DNA of 64,000 bases from Brachybacterium sp. YJGR34 (lineage in GTDB: Bacteria; Actinomycetota; Actinomycetes; Actinomycetales; Dermabacteraceae): positions 1 to 64,000 of the forward strand of contig NZ_PNFB01000009.1 in NCBI RefSeq assembly GCF_003347015.1, written 5' to 3'. Made by a program: the position numbers and the translations under genes. Under the pieces are notes generated by a model. That model saw only the letters and a list, made by a program, of their open reading frames with translations. It ran no database searches and was not told the origin of the DNA. Positions 56,429 through 64,000 of the stretch are shown here, in pieces. Every line of letters starts with the position of its first letter. Positions within the stretch are counted from its first letter, which is position 1.

Positions 56429-57199
56429 CTACGCGCGCAGCGCCGAGGTCCACAGCGCCTCGTGCTCCGCGACGTACGCGCCGACGCGGCGCCAGTGCTC
56501 GCCGTGCCCCTGGACGTGCATCGTCCCCCAGGGCTCGCGGCCGGCGGCGTGCGCGGAGCGCAGCAGCTCGAGCATCGCCGCGGTCCGCTCGGCCATCGCG
56601 CGAGGGAGCTGTGCGCGCAGGCCGGGATCCGCCCCGTAGCCCTCGATCAGGGCGGTGAGATCCGCTGCGGCGGCGCGCGGCTCCCGCGAGGCGTCGTTGA
56701 GCGTGAAGGCCTGGGCGGAGTAGGCGAGGTCCCAGAGCAGGGTGCTGGGTCCCGCGCCGTCCCAGTCGATGAACACCCAGCGCTCGCCGAGGATCAGGTT
56801 CCACGGGGTGAGGTCGCCGTGGCAGATCAGCTCCGCCGCGCCGCCGGGCGCCGGCAGCAGCGGCTCCCAGGGAGCGGGGGCCGACGGGACGAAGCCCGCG
56901 CTCGCCTCGTGGAAAGCGCGGAGCATCCCTCCCACGCGGATCAAGTCCTCGCGGGTCAGGGGAGGGGAGTGCAGGGCGAGCTCACCGGGCACGTGCTCGA
57001 GGATCTGCCGCCCCCGGTCGTCGCGGCCGAGCACCGCGGGAACCTCCACGCCGGCGGCCGCCACGTGGGCCATGAACTCGTGCACGGCCGGGGTGGTCGG
57101 CTCCCACGGCTTGCGCACCGTGTCCCCGATGCGCACCACGCCGGCGGTCGCATTGCCGCCGTCCAGGGTGTGCTCGGCGGCGTCCTCGCGATTGTCCAT
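56429..57199 (-). CDS. Aminoglycoside phosphotransferase-fold kinase
   Basis: A 256-residue APH-fold kinase: RKPWEPTTPAVHEFMAHVAAAGVEVPAVLGRDDRGRQILEHVPGE is the small lobe, CHGDLTPWNLILGERWVFIDWDGAGPSTLLWDLAYSA the catalytic HGD and metal IDWD motifs near residues 125-150. The usual P-loop lysine region is short. Members phosphorylate aminoglycosides, choline, sugars or other small alcohols; the substrate is unknown, and resistance is not implied. ATG 57199 is 11 nt after the thiolase stop, with TAGTCT 8 nt upstream. Confidence 0.8.
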   Translation of the reverse strand: MDNREDAAEHTLDGGNATAGVVRIGDTVRKPWEPTTPAVHEFMAHVAAAGVEVPAVLGRDDRGRQILEHVPGELALHSPPLTREDLIRVGGMLRAFHEASAGFVPSAPAPWEPLLPAPGGAAELICHGDLTPWNLILGERWVFIDWDGAGPSTLLWDLAYSAQAFTLNDASREPRAAAADLTALIEGYGADPGLRAQLPRAMAERTAAMLELLRSAHAAGREPWGTMHVQGHGEHWRRVGAYVAEHEALWTSALRA

Positions 57200-57210
57200 G
57201 CCGCAGGAGA

Positions 57211-58398
57211 CTACAGCGCCCGCCACAGGCTGGCCACGGCCTGCCCGCCGCCGATGCACATCGTGGCCAGACCCAGCTCACGGCCGGTCACCCGGAGGTT
57301 CTCGAGGGTGCGGGCGCTGATGATGGTGCCGGTGGCGCCGATCGGGTGGCCCCAGGCGATCGCGCCGCCGAGCGGGTTGACGAGCGCCGGGTCGAGGTCG
57401 AGATCGCGGACGATCGGCACCACCTGCGCGGCGAAGGCCTCGTTGAGCTCGATCCATCCGAGGTCCGAGGTCGTCAGCCCGTTGCGGGTCACGATCCTCT
57501 CGATCGCGGGCTTCGGTGCGTAGCCCATGACCGTCGGGTCGATCCCCACCTTGGTGACGTCGACCAGCTCGGCGAGCGGGGTCAGGCCGCGCTGCTTCGC
57601 GATCGAGGCCCGGGTGAGGACCATCGCGGCGCCGGCGTCGTTGATGCCGGAGGCATTGCCGGCGGTGACGGTGCCGCCCTCGCGCCGGAACACGGTCCTC
57701 ATCGCGGCGAGCTTCTCCGGGGTGACCTCCCGCGGGTGCTCGTCGGTGTCGACCACCGTGTCGCCGCGTCGGCCGCTGATCGTCACCGGCGTGATCTCCG
57801 CGGCGACGGCACCGCTCGCCAGGGCGGCCTGGGCGCGGCGCTGGGACTCCAGCGCGTAGGCGTCCTGCTCCTCGCGCGTCACCCCGTACTGCTCGGCGAC
57901 GTTCTCCGCGGTCACCCCCATCGGCACCTCGTCGAAGGGGTCGGTGATCAGGGCGGAGGTGCCGTCCACCAGGGTCCGGTCGCCGAGGGTCCAGCCGCTG
58001 CGGGCGGAGTAGTCCAGGAAGGGCTGGGCGGACATGTTCTCGGTGCCGCCGGCGACCACGATGTCGGACTCGCCGATGATCAGCTCGGCAGCGGCGAGAG
58101 CGATCGCCTGCATGCCGGATCCGCACAGCCGGTTCACGGTCAGCGCGGTCGAGGAGGTCGTGCCACCTGCTGCGAGCGCGACGCGGCGGGAGATGTAGGC
58201 GTCGCGGCCGGTGCTTCCCACGCAGCCGATGATCCACTCCTCCACCTCCTCGGCGGCGACGCCGGCGCGCTCGAGGGCGGCCTCGGCGGCGGTCGCGCCC
58301 AGGACATGGGCGGGGACGCCGGCGAGCGACTTCCCGAAGGATCCGACGGGGGTGCGGGCGTGCCCGAGGACGACGACCGGGTCTTCGGTGGTGCGCAT
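57211..58398 (-). CDS. Acetyl-CoA C-acetyltransferase (thiolase)
   Basis: Cleaves acetoacetyl-CoA (or 3-oxoacyl-CoA) with CoA to acetyl-CoA. The 395-residue protein has acyl-enzyme Cys92 in VNRLCGSGMQAIA, the GHPIGATG histidine segment (NPLGGAIAWGHPIGATGTI) and the second cysteine in MCIGGGQAVASL. It follows the CoA-transferase genes scoA and scoB in one operon, which points to acetoacetate breakdown; a beta-ketoadipyl-CoA thiolase (PcaF) is the alternative, but no other pca gene is in view. ATG 58398 begins 10 nt after scoB stops. Confidence 0.9.
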   Translation of the reverse strand: MRTTEDPVVVLGHARTPVGSFGKSLAGVPAHVLGATAAEAALERAGVAAEEVEEWIIGCVGSTGRDAYISRRVALAAGGTTSSTALTVNRLCGSGMQAIALAAAELIIGESDIVVAGGTENMSAQPFLDYSARSGWTLGDRTLVDGTSALITDPFDEVPMGVTAENVAEQYGVTREEQDAYALESQRRAQAALASGAVAAEITPVTISGRRGDTVVDTDEHPREVTPEKLAAMRTVFRREGGTVTAGNASGINDAGAAMVLTRASIAKQRGLTPLAELVDVTKVGIDPTVMGYAPKPAIERIVTRNGLTTSDLGWIELNEAFAAQVVPIVRDLDLDPALVNPLGGAIAWGHPIGATGTIISARTLENLRVTGRELGLATMCIGGGQAVASLWRAL

Positions 58399-58408
58399 GG
58401 GGGCCCTC

Positions 58409-59056
58409 TCAGGAGGTGGGGGTCAGGGCGAGCGTGACGTCGGGCTCGGTGAGGGCGCGGACCTCGTCCACGGTGACGCCGGGAGCGAGCTGGGTGAGGA
58501 CCAGGCCGTCGCGGGTGACGTCGAGGACGGCCAGCTCGGTGATGATCCGGTCGACCACGCCCACGCCGGTCAGCGGCAGAGAGCACTCGTGGACGATCTT
58601 CGCGGAGCCGTCCTTGGCGGCGTGCTGCATCATCACCACCACGCGGCGGGCGCCGGCGACGAGGTCCATCGCCCCGCCCATGCCTTTGACGAGTTTGCCG
58701 GGGATCTGCCAGTTGGCGATGTCACCGGTGGCGGTGACCTGCATGGCGCCGAGGATCGCGGTGGCCATCGTGCCGCCGCGGATCATCGCGAAGGAGGTCG
58801 CGGAATCGAAGATCGTCGCGCCCGGGAGCAGGGTGATGGTCTGCTTGCCGGCATTGATGAGGTCCGGGTCCTCGTCGCCGTCGTACGGCCACGGGCCCAT
58901 GCCCATCACCCCGTTCTCGCTCTGCAGGGTGATGTTCACGCCCGCGGGGAGGGTGTTGGCCACCAGCGTCGGCATGCCGATGCCGAGGTTCACGTAGTCG
59001 CCGTCGTGCAGCTCGGCGGCGGCGATGGCCGCCATCTCGTCGCGGGTCCAGGCCAT
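58409..59056 (-). CDS. scoB: 3-oxoacid CoA-transferase subunit B
   Basis: Beta subunit (215 residues) of succinyl-CoA:3-oxoacid CoA-transferase, which activates acetoacetate by taking CoA from succinyl-CoA. [14 protein letters not shown] contains the catalytic glutamate (Glu47); [21 protein letters not shown] and [29 protein letters not shown] are family landmarks. It starts one base after the scoA stop. PcaJ of the beta-ketoadipate pathway is nearly the same in sequence, so the acid is not certain. Confidence 0.9.
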   Translation of the reverse strand: MAWTRDEMAAIAAAELHDGDYVNLGIGMPTLVANTLPAGVNITLQSENGVMGMGPWPYDGDEDPDLINAGKQTITLLPGATIFDSATSFAMIRGGTMATAILGAMQVTATGDIANWQIPGKLVKGMGGAMDLVAGARRVVVMMQHAAKDGSAKIVHECSLPLTGVGVVDRIITELAVLDVTRDGLVLTQLAPGVTVDEVRALTEPDVTLALTPTS

Positions 59057-59057
59057 G

Positions 59058-59774
59058 TCAGGCCACCTCCTGCATCTCGGGGCGGGGACGGACGGTGCGC
59101 TGCTCGATGTCCTTCGGGGCGGAGGCCTGCATCAGATGGTGCACGAACGCGCCGGGGGTGTGGACGTCGTCGGGGGCGATCTGCCCGGGCTCGACGAGGT
59201 GCTCCGCCTCGGCGAAGGTCGTCCTCCCGCACATCGCCGCGACCGGGTTGAAGTTGCGAGCGGTCAGCCGATAGCGGAGGTTCCCGGACAGGTCCGCGGT
59301 GTGCGCATGGACCAGGGCGAGGTCGGCGGTGATGGCGCGCTCGAGCACGTAGGACCGGCCGTCGAACTCGGCGGTCGGCTTCCCCTCGGCGATCGGCGTG
59401 CCGTAGCCGGTGGGGGTGTAGAAGGCGGGGATGCCGCTGCCGCCGGCGCGCATCCGTTCGGCGAGGGTGCCCTGGGGGACGAACTCCACGTCGAGCAGGC
59501 CGTCGATGTACTGCTGCATGAACAGCTTGTTCTCCCCGACGTAGCTGGCGAGGACCGTGGAGATCTGTCCGTTCTCCAGCAGCAGGCCGAGCCCCTTGCC
59601 GTCGACCCCGAGGTTGTTCGAGGCGATCGTCAGGTCCCGGACGCCGCTGTCGCGGACGATGGTGATGAGATCGGTGGGGATCCCGCACAGCCCGAAACCG
59701 CCGACCGCGATGGTCATGCCGTCCCGCAGGACGTCCGTGAGCTGGGCTGCTGCGTCATCAGAGACTTTCGACAT
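59058..59774 (-). CDS. scoA: 3-oxoacid CoA-transferase subunit A
   Basis: Alpha subunit (238 residues) of the CoA-transferase. [66 protein letters not shown] is the CoA-transferase family I signature, and [31 protein letters not shown] follows as in ScoA/PcaI. GGAGG lies 7 nt before ATG 59774. It heads the scoA-scoB-thiolase operon and is 144 nt downstream of the PucR gene. Confidence 0.92.
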   Translation of the reverse strand: MSKVSDDAAAQLTDVLRDGMTIAVGGFGLCGIPTDLITIVRDSGVRDLTIASNNLGVDGKGLGLLLENGQISTVLASYVGENKLFMQQYIDGLLDVEFVPQGTLAERMRAGGSGIPAFYTPTGYGTPIAEGKPTAEFDGRSYVLERAITADLALVHAHTADLSGNLRYRLTARNFNPVAAMCGRTTFAEAEHLVEPGQIAPDDVHTPGAFVHHLMQASAPKDIEQRTVRPRPEMQEVA

Positions 59775-59810
59775 CGCTGTCCCTCCTGGTAGCGCGACGG
59801 GTCGGTGTCG

Positions 59811-59816
59811 AGCCTA
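59811..59816 (-). promoter_or_regulatory. Possible -10 box for scoA-scoB-thiolase
   Basis: TAGGCT on the minus strand would start RNA near 59804, a 30-nt leader before ATG 59774. Confidence 0.4.
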
Positions 59817-59870
59817 GGCAGGCGGCGGGTGGGGAGCCAGGGAGGATTCGACAGCCTTCCTCCGGGCTGT

Positions 59871-59898
59871 GTTGTCCGGTTCTACAACGGGCTGTTGT
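59871..59898. promoter_or_regulatory. Alternating half-sites upstream of scoA, possible PucR site
   Basis: GTTGT (59871-59875), ACAAC (59884-59888) and GTTGT (59894-59898) form two overlapping inverted repeats, GTTGT-8-ACAAC and ACAAC-5-GTTGT. They lie about 67-94 bp upstream of the predicted RNA start, where an activator would bind, and just after the PucR stop codon. Confidence 0.4.
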
Positions 59899-59918
59899 CG
59901 GGCTGCACGGAGGGCGAG

Positions 59919-61058
59919 CTATGCCTCGTGCGCGTCGGGGTGGCCGAGCTCGATCGCGCAGCGTGCGCCGTGCAGGTCGTCGGGGTCGGAGAGATCGGTC
60001 CCGGTGAGCTCCTGGAACCGGCGCAGTCGGTAGCGGACGGTGTTGGGGTGGACGACGAGGGCTGCGGCGGCGCGGGGGATCGACTGCCCGGTCTCCGCCC
60101 AGGCCCGCACGGCGGCGAGGAGCTCGTCGCCGAAGTCGCCCTGTGACGCGAGGGGTGTCAGGAAGCGTTCGGCGTCGTGCCGCCAGACGTCGGGTCGGGA
60201 GGCGGCGGCCAGGCGCCAGCCCAGGGTCTCGAGCGACTGGACGCCGCTGCGGCCCAGCCGGCGCGCGAGGTGCAGGGCGTCGGTGGCGGTGCGGTCGGAG
60301 ACGGGGAGCTGGGCCGGGGTCCCGAAGGGTCCGCGGCCGGCGGGGGCGCCGGGGTCCGTGGGTGTCGTGGAGACGGCCCCGAAGCAGGTCCGGCCGTCGG
60401 TGACGATGATCGCCGGTGCTCCGGGCAGCGATCCGGTGTCCGCGAGTCGGCGGCGCATCTGCTCGGGGTGGGCGCCCGGTGGCACTTCGCAGCGCAGCGC
60501 GGCGTAGAGGACGCCGGGGACGAGAGCGGGAGCGCCGGTTCCCTGTGGGGCCTGTCCGGCCAGGAGGGCGCCGACGGCGGTGACGCGACGCTGCGCGTCG
60601 CGCACGGCGGCCTCGAGCTCGAGGTCGTGGTACTCGGTGATGATGCGGGTGGTGAAGGAGTCGGCGACGCCCCACATGATCCGGACCCCGGCCACGGACT
60701 CCTCGGCCGGCAGCCTCCGTGAGATGGCGAGGTCGACGAAGCGCTCGTGGATGAGGGCGATGGAGATGCGGAAGCCCCGCACGATCTCCTCGACCGGCAC
60801 CTTCGCTGCGAAGCGCTCGCGGGCGGTCTGTGCGGCCTCGGTGAGCTCGGGCGGTTCCGGGACGCGGGACTCGCGCAGGGCGGTCAGCGCCGTGCGCAGG
60901 TTCCGGCCCACGGCCTCGCCGAGATCCGCCTCGTCCACGTGTGCGTAGGAGGAGAGCTGACCGTGGATCCGCGCACAGGTGAGGTCCACCAGCTCCTCGT
61001 GGGCGCGGCCCAGCGCGTCGAGGACCTCGCGCAGGACGGGATCGGTCGCATCGGACAC
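59919..61058 (-). CDS. PucR-family transcriptional regulator
   Basis: A 379-residue regulator. The central GGDEF-like/CdaR region leads to the C-terminal PucR helix-turn-helix WAETGQSIPRAAAALVVHPNTVRYRLRRFQELTGTDLSD near residues 330-365. The N-terminal half (LGRAHEELVDLTCARIHGQLSSYAHVDEADLGEAVGRNLRTALTALRE) is an all-helical sensor of the RsbT-co-antagonist kind. GTG 61058 has GGAGG 8 nt upstream, so the frame to 61202 is not used. PucR regulators usually activate catabolic genes; scoA-scoB-thiolase directly downstream are the expected targets. Confidence 0.88.
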   Translation of the reverse strand: MSDATDPVLREVLDALGRAHEELVDLTCARIHGQLSSYAHVDEADLGEAVGRNLRTALTALRESRVPEPPELTEAAQTARERFAAKVPVEEIVRGFRISIALIHERFVDLAISRRLPAEESVAGVRIMWGVADSFTTRIITEYHDLELEAAVRDAQRRVTAVGALLAGQAPQGTGAPALVPGVLYAALRCEVPPGAHPEQMRRRLADTGSLPGAPAIIVTDGRTCFGAVSTTPTDPGAPAGRGPFGTPAQLPVSDRTATDALHLARRLGRSGVQSLETLGWRLAAASRPDVWRHDAERFLTPLASQGDFGDELLAAVRAWAETGQSIPRAAAALVVHPNTVRYRLRRFQELTGTDLSDPDDLHGARCAIELGHPDAHEA

Positions 61059-61261
61059 GGGCGGAACCTCCAGGACGGGCGAAAGGTCCAGTGAACACTG
61101 CTCGGCGCGGACGTGCCTGCCGGGTCCGCCGTCCCGACCGTGTCCCGGCGCCGCGGGACCGGTCTTCCGACGTTCGTCGCGGGGCGGCCCCCCGCCGTTC
61201 ACATCCGGGTCACCGCCGCGCCCTACCGTGCACGGAACCCTCGACCCGACCAGGAGCCCCC

Positions 61262-62812
61262 ATGTCGACCACGGCCCCGCCCGCCCCTCTCAGCCGCCGC
61301 CGGCTGCTCCAGCTCGGCGGTGCCTCCGCCACCGCGATCGCGCTGGGGATCGATGCACCCGCCGCACAGGCCGAGCCGCTGCCGCACCGCGAGGGCCTGT
61401 TCTCGCTGGGGGTCGCGAGCGGGGCGCCGCGCCCGGACGGCGCCGTGCTGTGGACCCGACTGGCCCCCGAGCCGCTCGCGGAGGACGGCCACGCGGACAT
61501 GCCGCTGCGCCCGGTGAGCGTGCGCTGGGAGGTGGCCACCGACGAGGAGTTCGGGCAGATCGCGGCGCGCGGGACGGCCCTCGCCCAGCCCGAGCTCGCC
61601 CACGCTGTGCACCCCCGGGTGGAGGGCCTCGATCCCGCCACCGCCCACTTCTACCGCTTCCGCGTGGGCCCGCAGACCAGCCCCGTCGGCCGCTTCCGCA
61701 CCCTGCCCGCCGAGGGCACCGCGCCGGACGCGTTCTCGATCGGCGTCGTCTCCTGCCAGGCCTGGTACCACGGCCACTTCACCGCCCACCGCCACCTCGC
61801 CGCCGAGGAGGAGCTGGACCTGGTGGTCTTCGTGGGCGACTACATCTACGAGTACGGCATCACCTCCGCGAACCTCAGGCGGCAGGGCGCCGAGGTGGGA
61901 CCGGCGCACGAGGTCGAGACCGAGACGCTCGAGCAGTACCGGCTGCGGTACTCGCTGTTCAAGTCCGACCCGCACCTGCAGGCCCTGCACGCCCGGGTCC
62001 CCGCGGTCGCGGTGTGGGACGACCACGAGGTCCAGAACGACTACGCGGGGGAGACCTCCAGCACCGGGATCAGCGCGGAGATGTTCGTGCACCGCATCGC
62101 GGTCGCCTATCGCGCCTTCTACGAGAACATGCCGCTGGACCTCACCGCGCTGCCCGAGGGACCGGATGCGGACATCACCGCAGGCTTCGACGTGGGCTCC
62201 CTGGCCCGCATCTCCCTGCTGGACACCCGCCAGTTCCGCGACCCCGCCCCCGCCACCGAGGAGGAGCAGCAGGCGCAGGAGCGCACCATGCTCGGCGCGG
62301 AGCAGGAGCGGTGGATCGCCGAGCGGCTCACGGACTCCCCGGCCACCTGGAACGTCATGGCGCACGGCGTGGTGCTGGTGCCGATCACCGAGGATCGGGT
62401 GGACATGTGGGACGGCTACCCCGCCGCCCGGCGCCGGATGCTCGCAGCGATGGCCGAGGCGGACAATCCCGTGATGCTCACCGGCGACATCCACCGGCAC
62501 GTCGCCGCGGAGATCCCCTCCGACCCCGCGGATCCGGGCTCGGACCCGCTGGGCGTGGAGCTGGTGTGCACCTCGGTCGCCTCCGACGGCGACGGCGCCC
62601 CGACCGACGGCTACACCGAGGACTGGGTGCAGCACGACTACGTGAAGCTCTACGACGGCCGACGCGGCTACCTGCACGTGCGGCTCAGCGCGGAGGAGAT
62701 GGTCTCCAGCTTCTGGGTGGTCGACTGGATCGAGGCCGACGACACCGCGCCCAAGCAGCTCCGGGCCCGCTTCACCACCCCGGCGGGCGATCCCCGCCTG
62801 ATCCCGGCCTGA
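61262..62812 (+). CDS. phoD: Alkaline phosphatase D family protein (PhoD)
   Basis: A secreted metallophosphatase (516 residues) releasing phosphate from esters, possibly including teichoic acid or phospholipid. The Tat signal SRRRLLQLGGASATAIALG ends near AQAEP. The PhoD core shows FSIGVVSCQAWY, DLVVFVGDYIYEYG, VWDDHEVQNDY, TWNVMAHGVVL and MLTGDIHRHVAAEIP, each with the expected metal Asp/His/Asn. TACCGT at 61224-61229 is a possible -10, and CAGGAG lies 6 nt before ATG 61262. A small secreted-type protein gene follows after 31 nt. Confidence 0.92.
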   Translation: MSTTAPPAPLSRRRLLQLGGASATAIALGIDAPAAQAEPLPHREGLFSLGVASGAPRPDGAVLWTRLAPEPLAEDGHADMPLRPVSVRWEVATDEEFGQIAARGTALAQPELAHAVHPRVEGLDPATAHFYRFRVGPQTSPVGRFRTLPAEGTAPDAFSIGVVSCQAWYHGHFTAHRHLAAEEELDLVVFVGDYIYEYGITSANLRRQGAEVGPAHEVETETLEQYRLRYSLFKSDPHLQALHARVPAVAVWDDHEVQNDYAGETSSTGISAEMFVHRIAVAYRAFYENMPLDLTALPEGPDADITAGFDVGSLARISLLDTRQFRDPAPATEEEQQAQERTMLGAEQERWIAERLTDSPATWNVMAHGVVLVPITEDRVDMWDGYPAARRRMLAAMAEADNPVMLTGDIHRHVAAEIPSDPADPGSDPLGVELVCTSVASDGDGAPTDGYTEDWVQHDYVKLYDGRRGYLHVRLSAEEMVSSFWVVDWIEADDTAPKQLRARFTTPAGDPRLIPA

Positions 62813-62843
62813 GCCCCTCGACCCCGGACCCCAAGGACCTGCC

Positions 62844-63689
62844 ATGAGCCCCCGCCCTGCCGTCGTCACCGGCCTCGCCGCCGAGCCCGCCCTCGCCACG
62901 ATCACCCTGACCTGGGACTCCCTCGGATTCGATCCGTTGATCGACCACTACCGGATCTACGCCGTGGAGGGCGAGGCCGCGCCCGCCCGGCCCGAGGAGT
63001 CCTCCCTGCTGGCGAAGACCGTCTATCCGCGTCTCGTGCACGACGGTCTCGCCCCCGCGGGAGAGACCTGGTCCTACCGGATCCTCGCCGTCTCCGACGG
63101 CGGCACGCGCGGTGAGCCCTCCGCCCCGATCACCGCCGCCTCGCAGCCCTCGGTCACCGCGACCGGCGTCCCCGTCGCCACGATCGGGGAGTTCGACGGC
63201 CGCACCCTCGAGCACCGTTTCGCCCCCAGCTCCTACTCGCGCATCCCCGAGGAGCATCCCGAGGCGCTGATCGAGTACCGCGACGGCGCCGACGAGCCCG
63301 GCACCGCCTGGCCGTACCTGCTGCCCGGGCCGGGCGACGCCTGGGCGGGCCGGACGGCCTACCGCGCCCGGTGGAGCCTCACCCTCGAGGCCGCCCCGGC
63401 CGATGACCACGACCTCGCCGTGTGGCTCGTGGACACCACCCGTCTGGGCGGCATCCTGCGGATCAGCGCGAACGGCGAGCACGTCACCGACCTCGAGCTC
63501 CCGGCAGGGGCGACCCGCGGCTCCCGGGAGGGCGACGCGACGGTGCCCGGCTCCACCCTGCGACGCTGCTTCTTCGAGCCCGCGATCCCGGCCGGACTGC
63601 TGCAGGCGGGGGAGAACACGATCGAGCTCGAGCTCGCCGAGGGCGGCTGGGCGGCGTGGGACGCGGTGGGCCTGTACGCGCGGGGGTGA
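62844..63689 (+). CDS. Fibronectin type III-like protein with a beta-sandwich C-terminus
   Basis: A 281-residue protein with no signal peptide. The first 100 residues look like one fibronectin type III domain (VTGLAAEPALATITLTWDSLGFDPLIDHYRIYAVEG...WSYRILAVSDGGTRGEPSAPITA). The rest (AWAGRTAYRARWSLTLEAAPADDHDLAVWLVDTTRLGGILRISANG...LLQAGENTIELELAEGGWAAWDAVGLYA) resembles the carbohydrate-binding end of rhamnogalacturonan lyases. It probably binds sugars or acts with PhoD, whose gene is 31 nt upstream; the export route is unclear. Confidence 0.68.
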   Translation: MSPRPAVVTGLAAEPALATITLTWDSLGFDPLIDHYRIYAVEGEAAPARPEESSLLAKTVYPRLVHDGLAPAGETWSYRILAVSDGGTRGEPSAPITAASQPSVTATGVPVATIGEFDGRTLEHRFAPSSYSRIPEEHPEALIEYRDGADEPGTAWPYLLPGPGDAWAGRTAYRARWSLTLEAAPADDHDLAVWLVDTTRLGGILRISANGEHVTDLELPAGATRGSREGDATVPGSTLRRCFFEPAIPAGLLQAGENTIELELAEGGWAAWDAVGLYARG

Positions 63690-63712
63690 GCGTCGGGCAC
63701 CGGGGCCCTCGC

Positions 63713-63718
63713 TAGGCT
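63713..63718 (+). promoter_or_regulatory. -10 box of a leaderless promoter for the P-loop kinase
   Basis: TAGGCT lies 7 nt before ATG 63726. Confidence 0.5.
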
Positions 63719-63725
63719 GACCGGC

Positions 63726-64000
63726 ATGGCGCCCACCCTCCTGCTGCTCAACGGCGCTCCCGGCAGCGGCAAGTCCACCCTCGCCGCGCGGCTCGCCGCC
63801 CAGCGGCCCCTCGCCCTGGCCCTGGACATCGACGTGATCAAGCATGCCCTCGGCGACTGGGATCGGGACCTGCAGGCCTCGGGCCTCCAGGCGCGGCGCC
63901 TCGCGATCGCGATGGCGCGCCGGCATCTGGTCGACGGGCATGACGTCGTGATCGGCCAGTACCTCGCCCGCACCGCCTTCCTCGAGGAGCTCGAGGCCCT
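63726..64000 (+). CDS. P-loop small-molecule kinase, cut by the window end
   Basis: The visible 91 residues start MAPTLLLLNGAPGSGKSTLA, a Walker A (GAPGSGKST) of the AAA/zeta-toxin/chloramphenicol-phosphotransferase kind, followed by LALDIDVIKHALGDWDRDLQ and AIAMARRHLVDGHDVVIGQYLAR, the usual nucleoside-kinase pattern. Substrate unknown. The gene runs past base 64000. The start is supported by the leaderless -10 box. Confidence 0.75.
   Translation, partial: MAPTLLLLNGAPGSGKSTLAARLAAQRPLALALDIDVIKHALGDWDRDLQASGLQARRLAIAMARRHLVDGHDVVIGQYLARTAFLEELEA

Noticed and set aside
56429-57199. Calling the APH-fold kinase an antibiotic-resistance gene
   Set aside because: The fold is shared by many housekeeping and metabolic kinases; nothing in the sequence points to an aminoglycoside.
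1-64000. CRISPR arrays, tRNA or rRNA genes, transposases, prophage genes
   Set aside because: No regularly spaced repeats, cloverleaf-like or rRNA segments, and no transposase, integrase or phage structural proteins were seen by eye; a covariance-model tRNA scan would settle the RNA part.

Overview
The window is a dense, very GC-rich stretch of actinobacterial chromosome. It holds about 60 protein genes on both strands with almost no free space. There is no rRNA, tRNA, CRISPR array, prophage or insertion sequence that I can see. Mycothiol genes (mshA, an mshB-like deacetylase, a mycothiol-type DsbA protein), a PucR regulator, a DUF222/HNH gene, Tat and lipobox signal peptides and many TAnnnT promoter boxes placed 6-7 nt before the start codon all point to Actinobacteria. 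The gene set looks like Micrococcales, perhaps Brachybacterium or a relative; the genus is inference.

Layout. 1-4012: glucan phosphorylase and an orphan solute-binding lipoprotein. 4031-7789: a thiamine salvage operon (TPP riboswitch, thiD, MFS transporter, thiM, thiE) with every junction overlapping. 7821-16385: TfoX-like protein, two head-to-head thioesterases, truncated globin, MscS channel, aminopeptidase N, an ABC exporter and a DUF402 protein. 16542-20230: fatty-acid desaturase beside a histidine kinase and a divergent response regulator. 20250-26500: Ser/Thr kinase and a secreted protein whose start codons overlap, then a heterodimeric ABC exporter with one ATP site degenerate. 26637-28814: mycothiol-type oxidoreductase, rpiB, Nei-type glycosylase. 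28889-30067: a tryptophanyl-tRNA synthetase preceded by a Trp-Trp leader peptide and attenuator. 30093-35373: small proteins, a hydrolase, an acetyltransferase, and a second TPP-riboswitch locus encoding a YkoE/YkoDC-type vitamin importer. 35400-40651: M13 peptidase with a PH-domain protein, a membrane protein, an ADP-ribosylglycohydrolase-EEP nuclease pair. 40655-42645: mshA-mshB-like pair. 42809-46516: methyltransferase, FAD monooxygenase, TetR and glycosyltransferase, resembling a small-molecule modification or resistance cluster. 46651-48797: DUF222/HNH gene and a 569-base non-coding stretch. 48798-54384: ArsR-SRPBCC-VOC operon, a second two-component system, an epimerase with its TetR. 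54397-64000: fmdB-fmdA, a phosphotransferase, thiolase-scoB-scoA with PucR, phoD plus a fibronectin-like protein, and a P-loop kinase cut by the window end.

How the parts connect. Two TPP-controlled loci (thiD-MFS-thiM-thiE and ykoE-ykoDC) suggest a cell that imports thiamine precursors and joins them; no thiC or thiG is in view. Mycothiol genes and a mycothiol-type oxidoreductase lie in the same window. Several regulators sit beside their likely targets with visible operators (ArsR 50022-50055, TetR 44514-44528, TetR 53571-53642, PucR 59871-59898). The strongest signals for follow-up are the trpS attenuator and the ABC pair in which one subunit has lost nearly all of its own catalytic motifs while its partner lost the complementary ones.
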